DNA of 64,000 nt from Bradyrhizobium sp. CB1650 (GCF_029761915.1 NZ_CP121695.1:620001-684000), one strand, 5' to 3'. Counted from the first letter of the stretch, positions 28,699-38,078 are shown. Numbers and translations: made by a program. The notes: generated by a model from the letters alone, not told the origin.

Positions 28699-29331
28699 GT
28701 GAGTACGAGACCGGCGGGTTCTACAAGCGAAATGGCGCAACGGACGAGAACGGCAAGTGCCGGGAAGCGGCGCTCCTGGCCGCAAGAGGCGGAGCGGCCG
28801 GCAGGGGAGGGACACGACCAGCGCACGGCGCCGCAGTCCGGCGATGCCTCCCGTATGTTCGAGCCGCGCAACCGGCCCGCCGGTCGGCGCGCACCCGTCG
28901 GCGCCGTCCAGGCCAAGCCCGCACCCGGTCCCATGAAGACGCTGAGCGTACGCGCCCAGAACGTCCTAAAGGAGCTTGCGGTCGAGCTCACCTGTGAGCA
29001 GCCTCCGAAAGGGACGTGGTCGCCTTCACGCGAGCTGCTGCTCGCGCTGTCGGCCGAGCGCCTCGCCAGCGCGCGCAACTGCGGTCCTCACACGATGCGT
29101 GAGATCATCGACTGGGCGCAGGGCTGCGGCGTGACGATCAAGCCGGTAATCCGGCCGGGTGGATCTCTCCCCGACATGTGGGCGGGATTGATCGCCAATG
29201 CGTCGGCCGGCGGCTTGACCAGTGCCGAGATCGTCAGTGCGCTCCAACGTTCGATCAGACGGAAAAGCGTCCGCATCCCGATCGCGTTTCAGGTCATCCT
29301 GGTGAAGATCCTGCTCTCCAGCTTCGAATAG
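28699..29331 (+). CDS. protein with RNA polymerase alpha C-terminal-like domain
   Basis: A 210-residue orphan. Residues 80-150 resemble the alpha-CTD of RNA polymerase: LSVRAQNVLK (Arg85, Asn88, Lys91) lines up with the alpha helix whose Arg, Asn and Lys contact UP-element DNA, and RNCGPHTMREI (Asn127 to Ile136) matches the second helix-hairpin-helix usually written NLGKKSLTEI. No alpha N-terminal domain is present. The first 75 residues are Arg/Pro/Ala-rich and may be untranslated, since no start (GTG 28699, ATG 28732, 28854 or 28933) has a good ribosome site. Function is unknown; DNA binding is plausible. Confidence 0.65.
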   Translation: MSTRPAGSTSEMAQRTRTASAGKRRSWPQEAERPAGEGHDQRTAPQSGDASRMFEPRNRPAGRRAPVGAVQAKPAPGPMKTLSVRAQNVLKELAVELTCEQPPKGTWSPSRELLLALSAERLASARNCGPHTMREIIDWAQGCGVTIKPVIRPGGSLPDMWAGLIANASAGGLTSAEIVSALQRSIRRKSVRIPIAFQVILVKILLSSFE

Positions 29332-29515
29332 GCGGCCGGCCGGCTTTCGCGACGCCGATAATTGTGCATCGGCAGCACCTCGCGGGTTGGTCCGGCTCGT
29401 CCTTCCTTGCTAATCTCGATCGCTAGACCACGGATGGCGTCGAAGAAGGCGGATGGTTCAATCAAAGCGGAAGACGGGGCGCCCGGCGTCTGTGCGGCCT
29501 GCAAAGGGCGGCGCG

Positions 29516-29929
29516 ATGCGCGAGTCCGATTACGCGGCGCTTGCGCAATTCCGTTATCAGATGCGAAGCTTCCTGGCGTTCAGCGAGGCGGCCGCACAGC
29601 GCCAGGGATTGACGCCGCAACAGCATCAGGCGCTGCTCGGCATCAAGGGTTTCGTCCATCCGCAGCACGCGACCGTCGGGGATATCGCGCGATTTCTCCT
29701 GATCCGGCATCACTCCGCCGTCGAGCTCTTGAACCGCATGGCGAAGCTCGGGCTGATCAGCAAGATTGCAGACCCGGAGGATGCCAGGCGCGTCCATCTC
29801 AAGCTGACGCGAAAGGGCGAGCAAAAGCTTCGGGCGCTGTCGCGGAAGAATCTCGAGGAGCTCCGTCGCGCAACGAGCCCGGCGCTCAGTCGCCTGTTGA
29901 AGTCGTTCCGGCTCTCCGGCGGGGCGTGA
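29516..29929 (+). CDS. MarR family transcriptional regulator
   Basis: A 137-residue winged-helix regulator. QRQGLTPQQHQALLGIKG, VGDIARFLLIRHHSAVELLNRMAKLGLI and the wing DARRVHLKLTRKGEQKLRAL give the MarR pattern. ATG 29516 follows AAAGGG at seven bases; an earlier ATG at 29453 would add 21 mostly basic residues. It lies at the edge of the accessory block next to prfA and downstream of the alpha-CTD-like gene in the same direction, so it may control the transporter operon. Confidence 0.9.
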   Translation: MRESDYAALAQFRYQMRSFLAFSEAAAQRQGLTPQQHQALLGIKGFVHPQHATVGDIARFLLIRHHSAVELLNRMAKLGLISKIADPEDARRVHLKLTRKGEQKLRALSRKNLEELRRATSPALSRLLKSFRLSGGA

Positions 29930-29950
29930 GCGGCGGAATGGCGGTGCGTT

Positions 29951-30050
29951 AAAGCATGATCCGGAAAAGTGTGCAGCGGTTTTCTAAAAAGATCATGCTC
30001 GAGCAACAACCTAAAGCGCGATGACGATTCATCCTAATCTCATCGCGCTT
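29951..30050. repeat. double-hairpin intergenic repeat overlapping the prfA stop
   Basis: AGCATGATC ... GATCATGCT and AAGCGCGATG ... CATCGCGCTT form two nested stems. The sequence matches a rhizobial repeat type by recollection. Its last bases include the prfA stop codon (30049-30051). The second stem may end the prfA transcript. Confidence 0.65.
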
Positions 30051-31134
30051 AGGCCGCCGCTCCCTGCGCCGCGAGCTGGGCGGCCTGGTGCTCGGTGGTC
30101 AGCGCATCGATCAATTCGCCGAGCGCCTCGCCCGCGATCACCTGCGGCAGCTTGTAGAGCGTCAGGTTGATGCGGTGGTCGGTGACGCGCCCTTGCGGGA
30201 AATTATAGGTGCGGATCCGCTCGCTGCGGTCGCCGGAGCCGACCTTCTCCTTGCGGTCGGCCGAGCGCGCCGCCTCGAGCCGTTGGCGCTCGGCGTCGTA
30301 GATGCGCGAGCGCAGGATGTTCATGGCGGAGGCGCGGTTCTTATGCTGCGATCGGCTGTCCTGCATCATCACCACGATGCCGGTCGGGATGTGGGTGATG
30401 CGGATCGCCGATTCGGTCTTGTTGACGTGCTGGCCGCCCGCGCCTTGGGCTCGCATGGTCTCGATCCGCAGGTCATCGTTCTTGATGTCGACGTCGACAT
30501 CCTCGACCTCCGGCAGCACGGCGACGGTGGCGGCGGAGGTGTGGATGCGGCCTTGCGTCTCGGTGTCGGGCACGCGCTGCACCCGATGCACGCCGGATTC
30601 GAATTTCAGCTTCGAGAACGCGCCGCGGCCCTGCACCTCGGCGATGATTTCCTTGTAGCCGCCGACTGTGCCTTCGCTGGCCGAGATCACGTCGACCTTC
30701 CAGCCCTGCAAACTGGCAAAACGTTCATACATCCGGAACAGGTCGCCGGCGAACAGCGAAGCCTCGTCGCCGCCGGTGCCGGCGCGAATTTCCAGCATCA
30801 CGTTGCGGTCGTCCATGGCGTCCTTGGGCAGCAGCGCGACGCGGATTTTTTTCACCAGCTCCTCGATCTTCGCCGTCAGCTCGTCGCGCTCGGCTTCCGC
30901 CATGCTGCGCATCTCGGCGTCCGTTGCCGGATCGGCGATCAGCGCCTCGGTGTCGGCGAGCTCCTTGATGGCGGAACGATAGTCCTTCACCGCTTCGATC
31001 AGCGGCGTGATTTCGGCGAGCTCGCGCGTGATCTGCACATAGCGTTCGGAGGAGAGTTGGCGGAGCGATTCGGCCTCGAGCGAGGCGTGGTGCGCGAGCA
31101 GGACGTCCAGTTTGGCTTCGGGGAGTGACGACAT
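30049..31134 (-). CDS. prfA: peptide chain release factor 1
   Basis: The factor that reads UAA and UAG stops and triggers peptide release. The GGQ loop is in [18 protein letters not shown] (near 234), preceded by [15 protein letters not shown] and followed by [16 protein letters not shown], all release factor 1 hallmarks; length 361 is standard. It lies 57 bp downstream of ptsP in the same direction. The methyltransferase that modifies its glutamine is at 22191, farther away than usual. Confidence 0.97.
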   Translation of the reverse strand: MSSLPEAKLDVLLAHHASLEAESLRQLSSERYVQITRELAEITPLIEAVKDYRSAIKELADTEALIADPATDAEMRSMAEAERDELTAKIEELVKKIRVALLPKDAMDDRNVMLEIRAGTGGDEASLFAGDLFRMYERFASLQGWKVDVISASEGTVGGYKEIIAEVQGRGAFSKLKFESGVHRVQRVPDTETQGRIHTSAATVAVLPEVEDVDVDIKNDDLRIETMRAQGAGGQHVNKTESAIRITHIPTGIVVMMQDSRSQHKNRASAMNILRSRIYDAERQRLEAARSADRKEKVGSGDRSERIRTYNFPQGRVTDHRINLTLYKLPQVIAGEALGELIDALTTEHQAAQLAAQGAAA

Positions 31135-31191
31135 CGGTTCAGTCTCAAAGGGCGGACGGAGGGCAAGCCGAAAGCGAAGCGGACAGGCCCG

Positions 31192-33459
31192 CTACAACGC
31201 CAGCCCCTCGGCTTCGGCGAACTCCGTCAGCTTCTGCCGGATCGAGACGCTGCCCGTGGGCGCGTCCAGCAAAGGGCCGAGCATCGCCTCGGCCTTCTTC
31301 GCATCGAGATCGATGACCATCGCCTTGACCGGCCCCAGCGCGGTTGCCGAGAGCGACAGCGAGCGATAGCCCATCGCGATCAGTGCCAATGCACCGATCG
31401 GCTTGGAGGCCATCTCGCCGCAGAGCGAGAGCGATTTCTGCGCGGCGTTGGCCCTGCGCGCGATCTCGCGCAGCACGCGCAGGATCGGCGCCGACATGGT
31501 GTCGAAGCGCTCCGAGACCTTGGCATTGCCGCGGTCGACCGCGAACAGGAACTGGAACAGGTCATTTGAGCCGACCGAGATGAAGTCGACCTTCTTCAAG
31601 AGCTCGTCGAGCTGATAGAGCAGCGCCGGCACCTCGACCATGGTACCGATGTCGATGCGTTCCGGCAGCGTGTGGCCGTGTTGGCGCAAGTAAGTGAGCT
31701 CTCGCTCGACCAGCGCCTTGGCCGAATCGAACTCGGCGACCTCGGAGACCATAGGGAACATGATGCGCAGCGCGCGCCCGCCACCGGCGCGCAACAGCGC
31801 ACGGATCTGGCCGCGCAACAGGCCGGGGCGATCAAGCCCGAGCCGGATCGCACGCCAGCCAAGCGCGGGATTTTCCTCGATCACGGCCTCCATATAGGGC
31901 AGCGCCTTGTCGCCGCCGATATCCAGCGTGCGGAAGGTGACGGGCTTGCTGCCGGCGGCATCGAGCACGGCGCGGTACAGCGCGAGCTGGTCGCTGGTGC
32001 GCGGCAGGCTCTGCCCCACCATGAATTGCAGCTCGGTGCGGAACAGTCCGATGCCGGCGCTGCCGGTGTCGTCGATATGGGGCAGGTCGATGGCGAGACC
32101 CGCATTGATCATCAGCTCGACCTTCTGGCCATCCTTGGTCACGCAGGGCCGGTCGCGCAGCGCCAGGTACTGCGCCTGGCGGCGGGCGCGGAACCGCACG
32201 CGCTCGGCAAAGGCGGCCTCGATCTCCTGCGAAGGGCGCACATAGATCGAGCCGGAGGTGCCGTCGACGATGATGGCGTCGCCGGGATCGGCGATGCCCG
32301 GCGCGTTCGGCACCTCGCCGACCGCGGGAATGCCGAGCGCGCGCGCCACGATCGAGACGTGGGAATTGGCGGTGCCTTCCTCCAGCACGATGCCGCGCAG
32401 GCGTTTGCGGTCGTAGTCGAGCAGCGCCGCCGGGCCCATCGCGCGGGCGATGACGATGGCATTGTCGGGCAAGTGCTCGCGCGAGGGCGCGTGATCCTGG
32501 CCGACAAGCTGCCGCATCAGGCGGTAGCCGAGGTCCTCCAGATCGTGCAGGCGGTCGCGCAAATAGGGATCGGTCGAGCGCAGCATGCGCGCGCGGGTGT
32601 CGGACTGCACGCGCTCGACCGCGGCCTCGGCGGTGAGGCCGGTGGCGACCGCTTCGTGCAGCTTGTGCGACCAGCCCTGGTCGTTGGCGAACATGCGGTA
32701 GGCTTCGAGCACGTCGCGGTGCTCGCCGCCTTCGGCGACGTCGCCGCGCTCCAGCATGCGGTCGAGGTCGGAGCGCAGCTTGGCGAGTGCGGTGTCGAGC
32801 CGCTTGATCTCCCTCGGCAGGTCTTCGGCGATGTAGTCCTTGATGACGACGCGCGGCTCGTGCAGCACGACATGGCCGAGCGCGATGCCGTCCGACAGGA
32901 TCGCGCCGACCTTCTGGGTGGAATGGCGTGCCGCCGGCTCGAGGCCCGGCTGGGCCAGCGCGGACAATTCGCCGGAGGCGATCAACTCCGCCAGCACCAT
33001 GGCGGTGGTCTGCAGCGCCTCGAGCTCCTCCTCGACATAGGTGCGCTTGGCGCGGTTCTGCACCACCAGCACGCCGAGTGTGTTGCCGGCGCGCAGGATC
33101 GGCACGCCGAGGAAGGAGTGGTAGATTTCTTCGCCGGTCTCGGGGCGGAACGAGAAGGCGGGATGGCTCTGCGCATCGCTCAAATTGAGCGGTGTCGCCT
33201 CGCTGGCGACGAGGCCGACCAGGCCCTCATGGGCGCTCAGCACGGTGTGGTGCACCGCCTCGCGGTTGAGACCTTCGGTGGCGTAGAGCTCGAGTGTGTT
33301 GTCGATACGCAGCACATAGACCGAGCACACCTCGGCCACCATGTTGGCGGCGATCAACACCACGATCTTGTCCAGCCGCTCCTGGGCCGAGACCTGCTCC
33401 GCCATGGTTTCGCGGAGCCGTCTCAACAAGACGCGGGGACCTCCCGACGCGCTCCGCAT
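31192..33459 (-). CDS. ptsP: phosphoenolpyruvate-protein phosphotransferase PtsP (EI-Ntr)
   Basis: First enzyme of the nitrogen-related PTS, which passes phosphate from PEP to NPr and EIIA-Ntr and influences potassium, carbon and PHB control. At 755 residues it has an N-terminal GAF domain (about 20-165), the phospho-histidine domain with TANSHVSIVARALGIPAVG (His near 365) and the TIM-barrel PEP domain with GIGLFRTELQFM, FRTLDIGGDKALPY, MFPMVSEV and SVGSNDLFQFLFAVDRGN. It sits between lysC and prfA, the usual alphaproteobacterial order. Confidence 0.97.
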   Translation of the reverse strand: MRSASGGPRVLLRRLRETMAEQVSAQERLDKIVVLIAANMVAEVCSVYVLRIDNTLELYATEGLNREAVHHTVLSAHEGLVGLVASEATPLNLSDAQSHPAFSFRPETGEEIYHSFLGVPILRAGNTLGVLVVQNRAKRTYVEEELEALQTTAMVLAELIASGELSALAQPGLEPAARHSTQKVGAILSDGIALGHVVLHEPRVVIKDYIAEDLPREIKRLDTALAKLRSDLDRMLERGDVAEGGEHRDVLEAYRMFANDQGWSHKLHEAVATGLTAEAAVERVQSDTRARMLRSTDPYLRDRLHDLEDLGYRLMRQLVGQDHAPSREHLPDNAIVIARAMGPAALLDYDRKRLRGIVLEEGTANSHVSIVARALGIPAVGEVPNAPGIADPGDAIIVDGTSGSIYVRPSQEIEAAFAERVRFRARRQAQYLALRDRPCVTKDGQKVELMINAGLAIDLPHIDDTGSAGIGLFRTELQFMVGQSLPRTSDQLALYRAVLDAAGSKPVTFRTLDIGGDKALPYMEAVIEENPALGWRAIRLGLDRPGLLRGQIRALLRAGGGRALRIMFPMVSEVAEFDSAKALVERELTYLRQHGHTLPERIDIGTMVEVPALLYQLDELLKKVDFISVGSNDLFQFLFAVDRGNAKVSERFDTMSAPILRVLREIARRANAAQKSLSLCGEMASKPIGALALIAMGYRSLSLSATALGPVKAMVIDLDAKKAEAMLGPLLDAPTGSVSIRQKLTEFAEAEGLAL

Positions 33460-33671
33460 GTGCCGTCAATCTCCTTCATCTATCCGGGCCCGGAGGCCCT
33501 CGGCGGCTTGCCCGAAAAATCCAGAAAAACAACAAACTTGCTCATCCGGCGCCGGCCCCAGCGTCGCTTGAGCCGAATCGGCACCGCCTGAACTGGGGCA
33601 CAGTTTGTGGCAGCCCACCCTGTTCGCCGTATAGCGAATTGGGGCTTGTTTTGCCAAGCAAAACGCCTGCC

Positions 33672-33701
33672 AAACGCGAAGGTGTGTACACCTTCGCGTT
33701 T
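33672..33701 (-). terminator. long hairpin after lysC
   Basis: AAACGCGAAGGTGT-gt-ACACCTTCGCGTTT is a perfect 14-bp inverted repeat 26 bp beyond the lysC stop. Read leftward, GGCAGGCGTTTTGC follows. It most likely ends the lysC transcript before ptsP. The remaining 33460-33671 shows nothing recognisable. Confidence 0.7.
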
Positions 33702-33727
33702 GCTGCGACCGCTAAGAGAAAGTTCGT

Positions 33728-34984
33728 CTAGGTCTGATCGAGGCCGTAGAGCGTATGCAGAGTGCGCACCGCGAGCTCGGTATAGGCGGTGTCGATCAAA
33801 ACCGAGAACTTGATCTCGGAGGTTGTGATGGCGCGGATGTTGATATTCCGCCCGGCGAGGGCCGAGAACGCCTTGGCGGCAACGCCGGCATGGCTGCGCA
33901 TGCCGCTGCCGATCACCGAGATCTTGGCGACGTCGGTAGCGCCGTCGAGCCGGGCGTAGCCGATCTTGTCCTTGGCCGCGGTGATCGTATCCTTGGCGCG
34001 GGCATAGTCGGCCGCCGGCACCGTGAAGGTGAGGTCGGTGGTCTTGCCGTCCTCGGAGACGTTCTGCACGATCATGTCGACGTTGATGTTGGCATCCGCG
34101 AGCGGGCCGAAGATCGAAGCCGCCACGCCGGGCTTGTCCTCGATCTGGCGCACCGAGATCTGCGCCTCGTCCTTGGAAAAGGCGATGCCGGTGACGACGT
34201 GGCTTTCCATGATCTCCTCCTCGCTGCAGATCAGCGTGCCGGGCGGCTGGTTGGCATGCGGGTCGATATCCTCGGGCTTGTCGAAGCTGGAGCGGACGAA
34301 AATCGGCATGTTGTGGACCATGCCGAGTTCCACCGAGCGAACCTGGAGCACCTTGGCGCCCTGGGAAGCCAGTTCCAGCATGTCTTCGAACGCGATCTTG
34401 TCGAGCCGGCGCGCCTTCGGCACGATTCGCGGGTCGGTGGTGTAGACGCCATCGACGTCCGTGTAGATGTCGCAGCGGTCCGCCTTGACGGCGGCGGCGA
34501 TCGCGACCGCCGAGGTGTCCGAGCCGCCGCGACCGAGCGTGGTGATGCGACCCGTCTCGGGGTTGATGCCCTGGAAGCCGGCGATGACCGCGACCTCCTT
34601 GCGCTCCTTGAAGCGGGTGATGATCTCGCTGCCGTCGATGTCCTCGATCCGGGCCGAGGCATGGGCGTCGCTGGTCTTGATCGGGATCTGCCAGCCCTGC
34701 CAGGAGCGGGCCTGGATGCCCATGCCCTGGAGTGCGATGGCCAGCAGGCCCGAGGTGACCTGCTCGCCCGAGGCGACAACGGCATCGTATTCGCGCGCAT
34801 CGTGCATGGGCGAAGCCTCGGTGCACCAGGCCACCAGCTCGTTGGTCTTGCCGGACATCGCGGAGACGACCACGGCCACCTCGTGGCCGGCGTCGACCTC
34901 ACGCTTCACATGGCGTGCGACGTTGCGGATACGTTCGATGTTGGCGACGGACGTGCCGCCGAATTTCATCACGAGACGGCTCAT
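33728..34984 (-). CDS. lysC: aspartate kinase
   Basis: Phosphorylates aspartate at the head of the lysine, threonine, methionine and diaminopimelate pathways. The N-terminus MSRLVMKFGGTSVANIERI is the kinase signature; GRGGSDTSAVAIAAAV and DVDGVYTTDPRIVPKA follow. Two C-terminal ACT domains (about 265-410, with ISVRQIEDKPGVAASIF and ISVIGSGMRSHAGVAAKAF) imply feedback inhibition, as in the 405-420 residue LysC class. It has its own hairpin terminator. Confidence 0.97.
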   Translation of the reverse strand: MSRLVMKFGGTSVANIERIRNVARHVKREVDAGHEVAVVVSAMSGKTNELVAWCTEASPMHDAREYDAVVASGEQVTSGLLAIALQGMGIQARSWQGWQIPIKTSDAHASARIEDIDGSEIITRFKERKEVAVIAGFQGINPETGRITTLGRGGSDTSAVAIAAAVKADRCDIYTDVDGVYTTDPRIVPKARRLDKIAFEDMLELASQGAKVLQVRSVELGMVHNMPIFVRSSFDKPEDIDPHANQPPGTLICSEEEIMESHVVTGIAFSKDEAQISVRQIEDKPGVAASIFGPLADANINVDMIVQNVSEDGKTTDLTFTVPAADYARAKDTITAAKDKIGYARLDGATDVAKISVIGSGMRSHAGVAAKAFSALAGRNINIRAITTSEIKFSVLIDTAYTELAVRTLHTLYGLDQT

Positions 34985-35134
34985 GACGACGCGTGCATTC
35001 CCTCATAAGGATAAGTATGGTGACCGCGCGAGGCGATGCCGCGGATTCCCGACCGCGCGTATACAGAGGGGCGGGGCCGGGGGCAAGCGGGTTCCTGCGG
35101 GGGCAGGTTGCGGGGGTATGGGTTAACCGAGATC

Positions 35135-35602
35135 ATGGCGCGGTACATCGACGAGATCCTGCAGCCCGGCGAGAAGGTGCTGTATTCGACCAATGCGCAC
35201 TGGATCTTCTACTTTCCGGCCATCGTGGCCTGGATCGTCGCCCTGGCCTTGTTCGTGTTGTCCCGGCAGACCGTCGTCGAAGGCCTCGTGATTCTGAGTC
35301 TCGGCGCCGCGGGCCTCGTGGCGCTGGCCGCCTTGTACTGGACGGTGAAGGGCTGGTTCCATCGCTTCACCACCGAGACCGACGTCACCAATCTGCGGGT
35401 CGTGCACAAGACGGGGTTCATCAAGCGCCGCACCTTCGAGATGGCCTTGGATAAGGTCGAGAGTGTCGATGTCAACCAGACGATTCTTGGGCGTATTCTC
35501 AATTATGGCGACGTGACGATTCGCGGCGTCGGCGAAGGGATCGAGACGATCAGGACCATCGCCTCGCCGCTCGCCTTCCGTAGTTCGATCACCACGCGGT
35601 AG
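35135..35602 (+). CDS. PH domain membrane protein (bPH2 type)
   Basis: A 155-residue protein with two hydrophobic helices (FYFPAIVAWIVALALFVL and LVILSLGAAGLVALAALYW) followed by a bacterial PH domain: TNLRVVHKTGFIKRRTFEMALDKVESVDVNQTILGRILNYGDVTIRG. Role unknown. The ATG at 35135 begins MARYIDEILQPGEKVLYS, the family start. It is 15 bp upstream of ubiG in the same direction, so co-transcription is likely. The divergent gap to lysC is 150 bp. Confidence 0.9.
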   Translation: MARYIDEILQPGEKVLYSTNAHWIFYFPAIVAWIVALALFVLSRQTVVEGLVILSLGAAGLVALAALYWTVKGWFHRFTTETDVTNLRVVHKTGFIKRRTFEMALDKVESVDVNQTILGRILNYGDVTIRGVGEGIETIRTIASPLAFRSSITTR

Positions 35603-35616
35603 GACCGCGCGTAATC

Positions 35617-36390
35617 ATGAGCATGCAGCAAAATACTTCCGCAACCGCAGGCAGCCCAACGGGCTCGACGGTCGATGCCGCCGAGATCGCGAAATTCTCG
35701 AAACTCTCGGCGGAGTGGTGGGACCCCAAGGGCAAGATGGCGCCGCTGCACCGGATCAATCCGCTACGGCTCGGCTACATCCGTGACGCCGCCTGCCGCA
35801 AGTTCGAGCGCAACGTGCGCAGCCTCAACTGCCTCGCGGGCCTGCGTGTGCTCGACATCGGCTGCGGCGCCGGCCTGCTCTGCGAGCCGCTGTCGCGGCT
35901 GGGCGCGCAGGTCATCGGCGTCGATCCGTCGGTGAGCAACATCGCAGCCGCAAGGCTCCATGCCGGCAAGGGGCATCTTGCCATCGACTATCGCTGCACC
36001 ACGGTCGAGGAGATCGACCCGCGCGAGCGCTTCGACATCGTGCTGGCGATGGAGGTGGTCGAACATGTCACCGACGTCGGAGTGTTCCTCAAGCGTTGCG
36101 CGTCGATGCTGAAGCCGAACGGGCTGATGGTGGTTTCGACGTTGAACCGCAACTGGAAGAGCTTCGCGCTCGCCATCGTCGGCGCCGAATACGTCCTGCG
36201 CTGGCTGCCGCGCGGCACCCATGAGTGGGACAAGTTCGTCACCCCCGACGAGCTCGCAAAGCACCTGCTCGACAACCGCCTCGTCATCACCGAGCAGACC
36301 GGCGTCGTCTACAGCCCCTTCGCCGACAAATGGAGCCTCTCCTCCGACATGGACGTGAACTACATGGTCGTGGCGGAAGGGATGGTGTGA
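35617..36390 (+). CDS. ubiG: ubiquinone biosynthesis O-methyltransferase
   Basis: A SAM methyltransferase performing both O-methylation steps of ubiquinone synthesis. Signature stretches are FSKLSAEWWDPKGKMAPLHRINPLRLGYI, the SAM loop VLDIGCGAGLLCEPLSRLGA, MEVVEHVTD and STLNRNWKSF; THEWDKFVTPDEL and VNYMVVAEG close the protein. Length 257 is slightly over the usual 240-250 because of a Ser/Thr-rich start. A downstream gap of 256 bp contains degraded repeat sequence. Confidence 0.96.
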   Translation: MSMQQNTSATAGSPTGSTVDAAEIAKFSKLSAEWWDPKGKMAPLHRINPLRLGYIRDAACRKFERNVRSLNCLAGLRVLDIGCGAGLLCEPLSRLGAQVIGVDPSVSNIAAARLHAGKGHLAIDYRCTTVEEIDPRERFDIVLAMEVVEHVTDVGVFLKRCASMLKPNGLMVVSTLNRNWKSFALAIVGAEYVLRWLPRGTHEWDKFVTPDELAKHLLDNRLVITEQTGVVYSPFADKWSLSSDMDVNYMVVAEGMV

Positions 36391-36510
36391 GGGGAGCTCG
36401 CTTTAGGGGCTGAGCCGCTGGAGAGGCGCGTCCTGTAGCACCAAAGACGGTGCCCCAGGGAGAAGCTGTGGCGCGAAGCTGGCAACCCCCAGTCTTCGCC
36501 GAACCAAATC

Positions 36511-36546
36511 CTGTGGTTATGGGCCCCGGCCTTCGCCGGGATGACA
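36511..36546. repeat. fragment of palindromic repeat
   Basis: CCCGGC-cttc-GCCGGG with GGGATGAC after it resembles half of the repeat at 826-967, which shares CTTGTGGTTATGG-type sequence. It lies in the 256-bp gap after ubiG; nothing else is evident there. Confidence 0.45.
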
Positions 36547-36646
36547 CCGAAGTTGTCGCGGGAGCATCGCTCCTATGACGTGGGCGTGATTGACCTGCTG
36601 CAATGCTAGCGGCAGGTTGGGTGCAACCTGATCGTTCTCGCCCCCC

Positions 36647-37546
36647 ATGTTCACCGTCACCAGCCTCTGGATTCCCTTCACCATCATTGCCGCGCTCGGG
36701 CAGGTCGCGCGCAATGCGATGCAGCGGTCGCTGACGAAGCCGCTGGGCACCTGGGGTGCCACCAACATCCGCTTCCTGTTCGGCTTCCCGTTCTCGGTGC
36801 TGTTCTTGGGCCTGGTGCTGATCGCCTCCGGCGATCGTGTCGGCATGCCGCCTGGCGTGTTCTGGCCGTGGCTGCTGCTCGGCGCGCTCAGCCAGATCGT
36901 CGCCACCGGGTTGATGCTGCTCGCCATGAACGACCGCTCCTTCGTGGTGACGACGGCCTACCTGAAGACCGAGGCGATCCAGACCGCGATCTTCGGCTTC
37001 GTCTTCCTCGGCGATCACCTGACCTGGCTCAAGGTGCTTGCGATCGTGATCGCGACCGTCGGTGTCGTCATCACCGCGCTCCGGCCCGGCGGTGAGAAGG
37101 GCTTTGCCGAACTGAAGCCGACCATCACCGGCCTCGTCGCCGCGGCGGCCTTCGCCCTCTCCGCGGTCGGCTTTCGCGGCGCCATCATCACGGTGCCGAA
37201 CGTGTCGTTCGTGACGGCCTCGTCCTTCACGCTGGTGCTCGGCCTGTTCGTGCAGACGCTGGTGCTGACCATCTACCTGCTCTGGCGCGCGCCGAAGGTG
37301 CTGCAGGCGATCCTCGGCCTGTGGAAGCCGTCGCTGCTCGCGGGCTTCATGGGCGCCTTCGCCTCGCAGTTCTGGTTCCTGTCGTTCGCGCTGACGGCCG
37401 CGGCCAACGTTCGCACGCTGGCGCTGATCGAGGTGCTGTTCGCGCAAGCCGTAGCGTATTACTCGTTCAAGCAGCCGATCGCGCCGCGCGAGATTTTTGG
37501 CATCGTGCTGATCGTGATCGGCGTGGCGCTTCTGGTGGGGGTGTAA
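36647..37546 (+). CDS. DMT/EamA family permease
   Basis: A 299-residue membrane protein with ten predicted helices in two homologous halves. Examples are NIRFLFGFPFSVLFLGLVLIA, GALSQIVATGLMLLAM, FGFVFLGDHLTWLKVLAIVIATVGVVITAL in the first half and GAFASQFWFLSFALTAAANVRTLALIEVLFAQAVAYYSF in the second. The substrate is unknown. ATG 36647 is used although no strong ribosome site precedes it. It converges with the DUF1178 gene and is separated from it by a small CATGCCCGGCCATG palindrome (37562-37575). Confidence 0.85.
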   Translation: MFTVTSLWIPFTIIAALGQVARNAMQRSLTKPLGTWGATNIRFLFGFPFSVLFLGLVLIASGDRVGMPPGVFWPWLLLGALSQIVATGLMLLAMNDRSFVVTTAYLKTEAIQTAIFGFVFLGDHLTWLKVLAIVIATVGVVITALRPGGEKGFAELKPTITGLVAAAAFALSAVGFRGAIITVPNVSFVTASSFTLVLGLFVQTLVLTIYLLWRAPKVLQAILGLWKPSLLAGFMGAFASQFWFLSFALTAAANVRTLALIEVLFAQAVAYYSFKQPIAPREIFGIVLIVIGVALLVGV

Positions 37547-37592
37547 ATCTCTCAGCCGCCGTCATGCCCGGCCATGACGACAAGTGTGACCG

Positions 37593-38078
37593 TCAATTCC
37601 GATCTTCCGGCAGCGTCGGCAGCGGCGAGACCTCGATGCCTTCGTCGATCAGCGATTTGGCCTCCTCGGGCGAGGCCTCGCCATAGATCGGACGGTGCTC
37701 CTTGTCGCCATAGTGCATGGCGCGGGCTTCGTTGGCGAAGCGCTCGCCGACATTGTCGGCGTTCTTGACGATGTGATCGCGCAGTTCCTTCAGCTTGGCG
37801 CGCAGCTCGCGCTCCTGCGCCATCATCAGCGAGGTCGATCCGGACTGCGTCGCCTCAGGCGCGGTCGTCGTGGTGGCGGGCTCCGGCGGCGGCGTTGCGC
37901 GTCCGCGGCCCTTCTTGCCGACGATGCGCGGCGCCATGATCGCCTTGTCGACCTTGGCCGAGCCGCAGATCGGACAGGTCACGAGCTTGCGCCTGACCTG
38001 CGATTCATAGGCGGACGAGCTCTGGAACCAGCTTTCGAATTCGTGATGCTGGTCGCAGCGGAGCGCGTAGCGGATCAT
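37593..38078 (-). CDS. DUF1178 family protein
   Basis: A 161-residue protein with a zinc-ribbon-like start MIRYALRCDQHHEFESWFQS and CPICGSAKV, and the family C-terminus VGERFANEARAMHYGDKEHRPIYGEASPEEAKSLIDEGI. Function unknown. Its start overlaps the stop of the nitrilase gene by four bases (ATGA), the last link of an operon comF, grxC, nitrilase, DUF1178 read leftward. This link to nitrilase and glutaredoxin is common in alphaproteobacteria. Confidence 0.93.
   Translation of the reverse strand: MIRYALRCDQHHEFESWFQSSSAYESQVRRKLVTCPICGSAKVDKAIMAPRIVGKKGRGRATPPPEPATTTTAPEATQSGSTSLMMAQERELRAKLKELRDHIVKNADNVGERFANEARAMHYGDKEHRPIYGEASPEEAKSLIDEGIEVSPLPTLPEDRN

Noticed and set aside
28605..28997. 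130-residue rightward frame overlapping the alpha-CTD-like gene
   Set aside because: Arg/Gly/Ala-rich with no domain, and it ends where the other frame shows conserved helix-hairpin-helix features.
33672..33701. Palindrome near lysC as a regulator site
   Set aside because: Its 14-bp length, place just past the lysC stop and distance from any start fit a terminator better than an operator.
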